From: an uncultured Eubacteriales bacterium
GTDB taxonomy: Bacteria > Bacillota > Clostridia > Oscillospirales > CAG-272
Assembly (NCBI GenBank): GCA_934462885.1
Contig: CAKSJC010000014.1
Location: 1 to 17,008 of the forward strand
Direction of reading: 5' to 3'
Length of the DNA stretch: 17,008 bases
Shown: piece after piece, positions 7,217 to 12,847 of the stretch
Layout of the letters: each line of letters opens with the position of its first letter
Position numbering within the stretch: the stretch's first letter is position 1
Translations under genes and position numbers: made by a program
The notes under the pieces: model-generated
Database searches by the model: none
The model's input: only the letters and a program-made list of their open reading frames with translations
What the model was told of the DNA's origin: nothing

Positions 7217-8994
7217 ATCAATACACCGTTGCCTTTATAAAATTTTGCCTGAAGATCGAAAAGTTCAAAGTACTCTCCTCTCGCCGCCATCAGCTCGTTG
7301 TGAGTTCCTTCCTCCGCGATCATTCCGTCTTTTAATACAAGTATCCGGTCGCAAAATCTCGTTGAGGATAAACGGTGAGAAATGAATATAGTCGTTTTGC
7401 CTTTTGACAGGTTATACATATTTGAGTACATATTGTACTCCGCAACCGGATCGAGAGACGACGTCGGTTCGTCAAGTATAAGAAGTCCCGCATCTTTATA
7501 AAGCGCTCTGGCAAGCGCGAGTCTTTGTCCCTCTCCTCCCGAAAACTCAACTCCGTTTTCATCAAGCTCCTTATAAAGCATTGTATTTACTCCGCGTTCA
7601 AGGCTTTCTACTTTAGATTTCAGTCCGCTTCTTTCGATAGATTCGTTCAGTCTTTCAGCGTCCTCTGGCATATCGAAAATTATGTTTTCTTTCATGGAAT
7701 ACGCGAAAACGCAGAAGTCCTGCAAAACAGTTCCGCCGCACTTCAGATATTCCGATATCGGTATCGTTTGAATATCTACTCCGTTTAGCAGTATGCGTCC
7801 CGACGTCGGGGTGTAAAGCCTCGTGATAAGCTTTACTATCGTAGATTTTCCGCTTCCGTTCAGTCCTACGAGTCCTACCACTTCGCCTTGGCGTATCTTA
7901 AAATTCAAACAGTTCAGAACTGATTTCTCAGTTCCGGGATATATGAAAGACACGTTTTCAAATTCCAAAACGATATTTTTTTGATCGATCCCCGCTTTCG
8001 GCAGCTCGTTGGAACGGTATGTTTTATTGTGATCGGCTATCCAACCCTTGTAGTTAAGGAAAAGCTCCATTTTTGAAAGCATTCGATCGATTATGGAGAA
8101 TTTATCAAAAAAGCTTATTAAAATAGAAGTTAAAAGACTTACCGCGCCGAGAAGCATCGTATATTCCGCTATACTTATTTGCCCCTTATATACCGAATAT
8201 GAAAACCATGAATACATAAGGAAAGACTGAACGACGGCAACCAATATGGAAAGTGATTCGATTTTTAAGGATTTTTTTATATAAGCCCTTATTTTTTTCA
8301 TCTTTCGGGTAAGTACAATGATATTTTTCTTCACCACTATACTTTTCAGGTTATTGATCCTTATTTCCTTTGCATAGTCATATTTTGTCATAAGAGAGTA
8401 TAGGTATTCAAGCCTTCTGTTCTCTTCTATTTTTTCATTTTCATGATCAAATGTTATTTTTCTTCCCTTAAACGTCAGCACTACCGAAAGAAATGACGTT
8501 ACAGCTATAATTATAATAAAAAAAGGGCTTAAAACCGAGAAAATATAAAAAATACCGACAAATTTAACTATATATCCAAAAAATTCGCCAATGTGGTCAA
8601 ATATAAACGCCGGATGTGCTCCCATCGATTTATTCTTCATAGTAAGAATCGAACCATCCTGCGCCCAATGATAATCCACAGTTATACCGTCTCTTATGTA
8701 TTCGTACTGCACTTTATCGGAAGCTTTTCTCAGCGCTCTGTTTTGAAGAAAGACAAACAGCGATTGAAGCATCATAATCGCAAAGGTAAGTCCCAGATAT
8801 ATAAGGATAATACGAAGTATCTCTTCTTTACTCTTTCCGGTAGTAAGAGCGTCAATGACCGCCCCCAATCCGAAAATGTCAAGTAAGGGGAGTATTGCTG
8901 AAAAACAGTTTTTAATTAATATTATGATGACATATCCTGCCCCTGTTTTTGCGGAATACTTCAGCAACTCTTTGAATGTCTGAATTCTGTTCAT
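7213..8994 (-). CDS. ABC exporter half-transporter (permease-ATPase fusion)
   Basis: A 593-residue exporter-type ABC protein, with membrane segments in about residues 18-310 and an ATPase domain from about 340. Walker A is GLNGSGKST (377-385), the signature is FSGGE (484-488), Walker B is LLILDE (504-509), and the switch histidine is H540 (FISHRLS). The stretch before the signature (LDENGVEFSGGEGQRLALAR) is of a kind common in clostridial peptide exporters. There is no N-terminal C39 protease. The ATG at 8992-8994 has only a weak ribosome binding site. A stable hairpin lies between it and the peptide genes, so its yield should be lower than that of the peptides. The membrane half is clearly more AT-rich than the flanking genes. 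It couples to the next ABC gene through a TTGA overlap, forming a probable heterodimer. Confidence 0.9.
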   Translation of the reverse strand: MNRIQTFKELLKYSAKTGAGYVIIILIKNCFSAILPLLDIFGLGAVIDALTTGKSKEEILRIILIYLGLTFAIMMLQSLFVFLQNRALRKASDKVQYEYIRDGITVDYHWAQDGSILTMKNKSMGAHPAFIFDHIGEFFGYIVKFVGIFYIFSVLSPFFIIIIAVTSFLSVVLTFKGRKITFDHENEKIEENRRLEYLYSLMTKYDYAKEIRINNLKSIVVKKNIIVLTRKMKKIRAYIKKSLKIESLSILVAVVQSFLMYSWFSYSVYKGQISIAEYTMLLGAVSLLTSILISFFDKFSIIDRMLSKMELFLNYKGWIADHNKTYRSNELPKAGIDQKNIVLEFENVSFIYPGTEKSVLNCLNFKIRQGEVVGLVGLNGSGKSTIVKLITRLYTPTSGRILLNGVDIQTIPISEYLKCGGTVLQDFCVFAYSMKENIIFDMPEDAERLNESIERSGLKSKVESLERGVNTMLYKELDENGVEFSGGEGQRLALARALYKDAGLLILDEPTSSLDPVAEYNMYSNMYNLSKGKTTIFISHRLSSTRFCDRILVLKDGMIAEEGTHNELMAARGEYFELFDLQAKFYKGNGVLI

Positions 8995-9033
8995 TCCCGT
9001 AATTCATACCTTTCGAATACCACAGAAGATACT

Positions 9034-9067
9034 ACAGAACGCGAAAAGGCACTTTAACGCGTTCTGT
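9034..9067 (-). promoter_or_regulatory. Intercistronic hairpin between peptide and transporter genes
   Basis: Arms 9034-9043 and 9058-9067 pair perfectly over 10 bp, and T9033-A9068 adds one more. The loop is 14 bases. On the minus strand it lies 22 bases after the second peptide stop and about 40 bases before the first ABC start, and no run of T follows. It is therefore not a standard intrinsic terminator. It more likely acts as a 3' stabiliser, processing site or partial attenuator that keeps peptide mRNA in excess over transporter mRNA. Confidence 0.6.
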
Positions 9068-9089
9068 AACTATACTAAATATTATTTTT

Positions 9090-9218
9090 TCAGCACTTGC
9101 AGTTATAGGTCTGATATCCGTAGCAACATTCGTCAACACCGTTTGTTTCTCTGGAATACAGTGTTAAAAGTTTTCCTACCTTTTCGATTCTCGGCTTTAA
9201 AAGAATGGATTTCGTCAT
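9090..9218 (-). CDS. Cys-rich peptide precursor (second copy), 42 aa
   Basis: A 42-residue peptide starting MTKSILLKPRIEKVGK and ending CCYGYQTYNCKC. It aligns without gaps to the peptide at 9325-9453 at 23 of 42 positions. Shared are KP at 8-9, GK at 15-16, LY at 20-21, RE at 23-24, NG at 26-27, D29, and cysteines 31, 32, 40 and 42. The basic N-terminal part looks like a leader and the Cys-rich last 12-14 residues like the modified core. The core has three tyrosines (33, 35, 38) absent from the sister peptide. A GGGAGA ribosome binding site (9229-9234) lies 10 bases before the ATG. With two conserved copies beside a radical SAM/SPASM gene I am confident this is a real RiPP-type precursor. 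The modification is unknown. Confidence 0.85.
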   Translation of the reverse strand: MTKSILLKPRIEKVGKLLTLYSRETNGVDECCYGYQTYNCKC

Positions 9219-9324
9219 GTTTTTAGTTTCTCCCTTCATCCTTTTACTTAATCCCGCAAAGTGCCTTGCAAAGAGTTTTCAAATTATCCGCTTTCAAAAA
9301 GATACGCTTTTCACCTGAAAATCA

Positions 9325-9453
9325 TCAGCATTTACAGTTGCCGCTCTGTCCCTGCGGGCAGCACGAATCTATACCGTTATTTTCTCTTCTGTAAAGTTCA
9401 AGCGCCTTGCCGTTTTTTACTTTCCCCGGTTTTACCAAGTTTTTCTTTTTCAT
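9325..9453 (-). CDS. Cys-rich peptide precursor (first copy), 42 aa
   Basis: A 42-residue peptide starting MKKKNLVKPGKVKNGK and ending CCPQGQSGNCKC. It is the same length as the peptide at 9090-9218 and identical at 23 positions. All four cysteines (31, 32, 40, 42) and the motif RE-x-NG-[IV]-D just before CC are conserved. The variable residues are concentrated at 33-38, between the cysteine pairs, as expected for a precursor family with a fixed recognition leader and a diversified core. GGAG lies about 7 bases before the ATG. It sits 46 bases below the acyl-carrier-like gene in the same operon. It may belong to, or resemble, the clostridial Cys-rich peptide families paired with radical SAM maturases; I could not match it to a named one. 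Confidence 0.87.
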   Translation of the reverse strand: MKKKNLVKPGKVKNGKALELYRRENNGIDSCCPQGQSGNCKC

Positions 9454-9499
9454 GTTCTTCTCCTTTCTTTGCTCTGACGTTCTTATGTTTTTTCAGAAA

Positions 9500-9757
9500 T
9501 TACGCTGCGTTTGCCTTTAAGAGTTCTTCGAGTATCGCGCACGTGTCATTGAGCATCTTGAAGTTGTCAAAGATCAAAAGCTCTGCCGGTATCTCAACAT
9601 TGAATATCTCCTCAAGCTCAACGATAAACGACATGAACTGTATCGAATCTTCAATGTATGATTCTAAGTTTACGTCCTCGTCCTCGCTCTCATCAATAAA
9701 TACGTATATCTTTTCCAGTGCCGATATTACATTGCTTCTTATTTCAGTCTTATTCAT
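9500..9757 (-). CDS. Acyl-carrier-like protein of the peptide cluster
   Basis: An 85-residue acidic, helical protein. The segment EDSIQFMSFIVELEEIFNVE is the carrier-protein signature: D37-S38 is the expected phosphopantetheine site, followed by the hydrophobic helix II and an FNVEIP turn. The C-terminal helix (MLNDTCAILEELL) completes the fold. The usual DSL is DSI here. It resembles the 'peptide maturation system acyl carrier-related protein' family (TIGR04069, recalled) described from clostridial Cys-rich peptide clusters. It is preceded by GGAGGAG (9765-9771) at 7 bases and follows the radical SAM gene by 18 bases. It may present an acyl or aminoacyl group to the maturation enzymes, or act only as a scaffold. 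It is unlikely to be the housekeeping fatty-acid carrier given its context. Confidence 0.87.
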   Translation of the reverse strand: MNKTEIRSNVISALEKIYVFIDESEDEDVNLESYIEDSIQFMSFIVELEEIFNVEIPAELLIFDNFKMLNDTCAILEELLKANAA

Positions 9758-9775
9758 TCCGTATCTCCTCCCGCT

Positions 9776-11077
9776 TTAGCTTATCGCCTCAAGCTGATCT
9801 CCTTTGTCAAGAAGCCGCAGTATATATTTCATCTGCCCCTTATTGTCAGGGCAGGAATGCGTGCCTTCTTTCCGTATCGAAGGGCATCCGTCGCCTTTGC
9901 AAACCGGCGCAAAGAAGCAGTTCTCAAGCTCCTTGCAAGTGCTCGGACACACGTTCTTCACGTAGTAATTTTCGTTCAGCTTGATCTTGTTATCCTCGAA
10001 TTTTCCGACGATGTTATTCGGATCTTCAAATCTGACAGAGCATTTGTGAAGCTCGCCGTTCGGGCGCACAAAGAAGCAGTTTCTTCTGCCGAACTCACAC
10101 GCCCCGTCCGACGGATCGAGCAAGAACGAATAGTTTATGGTCTTATCGCACTCAAGAAGCTTCTCGTACAGCGGGAATATTTTATCTCTGTTGTAAATGA
10201 ACGTATCCTGAAACGCAGGATCGATATTATCGGACCACACGCTGGCATAGCATATGGAAACGGAAAATCTGTTGTCGTTTCCGCAGATATCGGATATCAT
10301 ACTGACGTACTCGTCCATATGATCGAATATCTCTTCCGTGAGGTTTGAGCGGACCACTACATGGAAGTTGCGGTTTTTAAGCTTTTTTATCTCCATGAGG
10401 TTATCGTATATCCTCTTGAAGGTAGGCTGTCCTCCCGCAAGAGGACGCTGCATATTATGCATGGGTTCTATTCCGTCGATCGTGATCTGGAATGTCCGTA
10501 TTCTGAGCTTCAGCAGTTCCTGAAACGTATCCGCGTCGAGAAGGTATCCGTTCGTTGTAATCGACGATTTATAGTATCTCTTATTGAACGCGCATATCTT
10601 CATTAATTCATGCGACATTTCCTTTATGTCGTCAAGCATCAGAAGAGGCTCGCCGCCGAACCACGTTGCTTCGAGAGCCGTATACTTATGTATGTTATGA
10701 CGCACGAACTCAATGATCTTTTCCTTGACTTCCGGCGTAATGCTCATGTTATTATGCGACTCGTAGCAATATTTGCAGAGGAAATTGCATTTTTCCGTTA
10801 TGCTTATTACCAATGACAAGTCGCTCGGGGCAAGTTCGTCGGTGATCTGAGTGTAAAGCTTTAGGTTTTCGTTAACTCCCTCGTCGACCAAGATTCCTTT
10901 TTTGACCAGTTCTTTGCACATCGGATCGTTTTCGTCAAACTCACCGTTATTAAACTTTTCCTTCTGGTCTTCGCGGTGAAGCTTGCAAAGGCTTTTTGCG
11001 CCGACAAACGCGTTGTAGATGAGCACATCTCCGCCGTCGTTCTCGCACACATAGTTGAACTTGGATTTCTTCAGCAT
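9776..11077 (-). CDS. Radical SAM/SPASM peptide maturase
   Basis: A 433-residue radical SAM enzyme. The [4Fe-4S]-SAM cysteines are C97, C101 and C104 (CNFLCKYC, CX3CX2C), followed by GGEP (141-144) and ITTNG (173-177). The C-terminal third is a SPASM domain with C327, C334, C346, C377, C381, C387, C393, C398 and C409, enough for two auxiliary clusters. The N-terminal 85 residues form a region that may bind the peptide leader, as in RiPP maturases. This enzyme class installs thioether or C-C crosslinks, or epimerises residues, in peptides. Two Cys-rich peptides downstream are the obvious substrates. The ATG follows the upstream stop codon directly (TAA-ATG), and GGAGGAG lies within the end of that gene, so the two are tightly coupled. 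Clostridial CcpM-type maturases are comparable by context, but I would not assign that name from sequence alone. Confidence 0.92.
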   Translation of the reverse strand: MLKKSKFNYVCENDGGDVLIYNAFVGAKSLCKLHREDQKEKFNNGEFDENDPMCKELVKKGILVDEGVNENLKLYTQITDELAPSDLSLVISITEKCNFLCKYCYESHNNMSITPEVKEKIIEFVRHNIHKYTALEATWFGGEPLLMLDDIKEMSHELMKICAFNKRYYKSSITTNGYLLDADTFQELLKLRIRTFQITIDGIEPMHNMQRPLAGGQPTFKRIYDNLMEIKKLKNRNFHVVVRSNLTEEIFDHMDEYVSMISDICGNDNRFSVSICYASVWSDNIDPAFQDTFIYNRDKIFPLYEKLLECDKTINYSFLLDPSDGACEFGRRNCFFVRPNGELHKCSVRFEDPNNIVGKFEDNKIKLNENYYVKNVCPSTCKELENCFFAPVCKGDGCPSIRKEGTHSCPDNKGQMKYILRLLDKGDQLEAIS

Positions 11078-11908
11078 TTATGTCTCCTCCCAAAAATATC
11101 GGTCGTTGCAAACATTGATGATCTTTGTAGTCTTACCGTCGGCGTGATTTATGATCTTATCCGAGACGACAAAGTTTTTCGGGTTTAAGAAAACGTATGT
11201 TTTATCTTTTCGATTAAGCATATCAAATCCGTTGTCAAGAAGAAATTTGAATCTGAACACATGTCTTGTCCAATATTCTTCAACGTCTAACGTATCTGTA
11301 TTTCCGCGGGAAGCCATTATCCTGATTTTATCGCCGCGGAGTATCATCTGCCGTATATCGTAAAGATTTAAGAGTTCTCCTTTTTTATTAAAGTATACAA
11401 GATCAAGCGCTGAATCGACGATTATCCATTTTCCGAGTTCTTCCACAAAAACCTCGGTCACACAATGGCATTCGGAGTAGTTTAACTCCATGGGCAGGCA
11501 AGCGACCCACCTTGCGCGAAATCCCGCCGAAAGGAGCATTTGCGTGAAGATAAGCGACATATAACGGCAGTTCAGAGAGTGTCCTTCTTTTTTTGCCGTT
11601 TTAACCGTATCGTAGCAGTTTAAGCCGTCGTATTTTCTGTACGTAAGCGAAATTCCGGGGAAGCCGAGCATTTCCGCGGCATAACGCCGAAGCTTTATGA
11701 GCCGGTTCAGTTCTCCGCCCGTTCCCATAGCGTTTTTTATTTCCCAGAAATCGAAGAGCTTGCTCATCTCCGGCGAATCCGCAGATTCGTATGTAAACTT
11801 TATATCGTCCCTCAAGCTCTCTTCTTCATCGTATTCCGGATATAACCTAATGTAGTATAGGTCGTCGTTTATTGTATATTCGGCGTTGTCATAGAATGAA
11901 TATCGCAT
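11078..11908 (-). CDS. Transglutaminase-like protein
   Basis: A 276-residue protein with the papain-like transglutaminase core: C114 in GHSLNCRYMSLIF, H148 in SECHCVTEVFVEELGKW, and D165 in WIIVDSALD. A complete Cys-His-Asp triad is therefore present. There is no signal peptide, so it should act in the cytosol. It may be a protease, amidase or acyltransferase acting on the peptide, or on an intermediate bound to the carrier protein; members of this fold are too varied to decide. The start at 11906-11908 has AGGAGT 8 bases upstream. The frame is open 32 codons further to an ATG at 12002-12004, but AGAGG there is only 2 bases from it and the extension is Arg-rich, so the shorter form is preferred. 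It is the first gene of the peptide operon. Confidence 0.85.
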   Translation of the reverse strand: MRYSFYDNAEYTINDDLYYIRLYPEYDEEESLRDDIKFTYESADSPEMSKLFDFWEIKNAMGTGGELNRLIKLRRYAAEMLGFPGISLTYRKYDGLNCYDTVKTAKKEGHSLNCRYMSLIFTQMLLSAGFRARWVACLPMELNYSECHCVTEVFVEELGKWIIVDSALDLVYFNKKGELLNLYDIRQMILRGDKIRIMASRGNTDTLDVEEYWTRHVFRFKFLLDNGFDMLNRKDKTYVFLNPKNFVVSDKIINHADGKTTKIINVCNDRYFWEET

Positions 11909-12219
11909 TGAGAGACTCCTTCTTTCTCTGTTTTCTCTTCTGCCGTAAAGTTCTGCCCGACGCCGCGGTATCCGATTTACAAGATCGACCGCGAATAACG
12001 GCATGTCCTCTTTTAGGCGATCCCGGATGACTCTTCGAATATCGGGTGAATGTCATTCATGTTTCCGCTTAAGTACCGGATCAAAAACAGTGCTTTATTA
12101 AAACAACACTTTTTTTGTTTTATTTCCGTCCGCAAGCGTTTTATTTTTCTCTAAAAAATCGATTGTTTGAAGAAGGTCTGCGTATCGTTACGGGTTATTT
12201 TTCATCTCTGTTTCTTTCT
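11909..12219 (-). promoter_or_regulatory. Long 5' leader of the peptide operon
   Basis: About 310 bases lie between the predicted transcription start and the first gene, unusually long. In transcription order it contains: a weak hairpin (AGTGTT pairing with AGCACT) followed by GTTTTTG near 12085-12115; a 13-bp palindrome at 12047-12059 (TGAATGACATTCA); a 15-codon open frame (12013-12060, starting MNDIHPIFEESS) without a good ribosome binding site; and the alternative transglutaminase start at 12004. I recognise no known riboswitch or T-box. Confidence 0.45.
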
Positions 12220-12225
12220 GACTCC

Positions 12226-12254
12226 ATTATACATTGCATGGAAATGTTTGTCAA
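12226..12254 (-). promoter_or_regulatory. Consensus promoter of the peptide operon
   Basis: On the minus strand TTGACA (12249-12254) and TATAAT (12226-12231) are exact consensus with a 17-bp spacer. The region upstream is AT-rich, which favours strong basal promoter activity. No other good promoter is visible between here and the protease gene, so one transcript of about 8.6 kb is expected. Confidence 0.85.
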
Positions 12255-12655
12255 TAGGTTTTTGGAAATTTTTTCTATTTTTTCCACTTAAATTTTAAAT
12301 AAAAAATTTTCGGGCAACAAAAGCGTGACATATGACATCTTTTCATTGTGCGTTTTGCACAAAAGAACATTTTCATACGCATTTTTTGATTTAATTTAAC
12401 ATATATTCGTCTCGTCATTATGCGTCATTTAGATTAGCCAAGAATTGGGATTTCCATTTTTCGAGTTTTTTCGACAACGAAATAAGGCAGCCGCATTATG
12501 CGATTAAAACTTTTTCGAATTCAAAAAAGCGTCCCCTGTTTTCTCTCAAGCCGAGCAGACAAACAAAAAACGCAATTCCTCATATAATTTACTATTCAAT
12601 ATCAATTTTACATATATTATATCTGTTTTTGCGATCTGAAAGTTTTAAAAAAGTT
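12255..12655. other. AT-rich non-coding region upstream of the peptide operon
   Basis: About 400 bases with no supported gene on either strand. Possible regulatory elements are: a 6-bp inverted repeat TTGTGC/GCACAA (12346-12362); a TGACA-TA-TGACA direct repeat (about 12326-12337); and CGTCATT twice exactly 10 bp apart (12413-12419 and 12423-12429), one helical turn. The motif CATTATGCG recurs near 12415 and 12494. Any of these could bind an activator, but the evidence is only the repeats. Confidence 0.45.
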
Positions 12656-12689
12656 CGGGGAAAAACTTTTCCGAAAAAGTTTTTCCCCG
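12656..12689 (-). terminator. Intrinsic terminator behind the P-type ATPase gene
   Basis: A perfect 15-bp stem (12656-12670 with 12675-12689) and a 4-base loop. On the minus strand it is followed by AACTTTTTTAAAA; on the plus strand by TTTT. It lies 159 bases past the ATPase stop and separates that gene from the peptide operon. Part of the stem is A/T-rich (five A then four T), but its base is CGGGG. Confidence 0.85.
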
Positions 12690-12847
12690 TTTTGGCTGTC
12701 TGAGCGACGCTGTCACTGTCAATATTTTTTATTTTGCCAACGAAATTCAATAATACCATGAACAAATCGAGTTCTTGCGGTAACCCGGCGTTTTTTTCAA
12801 AAACAACATTAGATCGGAGGTTTACATTGCACAAACAAGCGATGATC
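12690..12847. other. 3' region of the P-type ATPase transcript, no gene
   Basis: A stretch of 158 bases between the ATPase stop codon and its terminator. A minus-strand open frame (12592-12834) crosses the terminator stem and has no ribosome binding site. A plus-strand GGAGG at about 12817 precedes a TTG that opens only 19 codons and overlaps the ATPase end. Neither is accepted. Confidence 0.4.

Noticed and set aside
9261..9779. 172-codon plus-strand open frame
   Set aside because: It is a Ser/Phe-rich shadow covering the carrier protein and the first peptide, whose own frames carry clear motifs and ribosome binding sites.
9776..11077. Naming the radical SAM gene ccpM
   Set aside because: The neighbourhood fits, but I cannot confirm from sequence alone that its N-terminal region matches that family.
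11909..12004. 32-codon N-terminal extension of the transglutaminase-like gene
   Set aside because: The upstream ATG has a ribosome binding site only 2 bases away and the extension is Arg-rich; the internal ATG has AGGAGT at 8 bases. I kept it as an alternative only.
12592..12834. 80-codon minus-strand open frame between the ATPase and the peptide operon
   Set aside because: It runs straight through the 15-bp terminator stem, has no ribosome binding site and resembles no protein.
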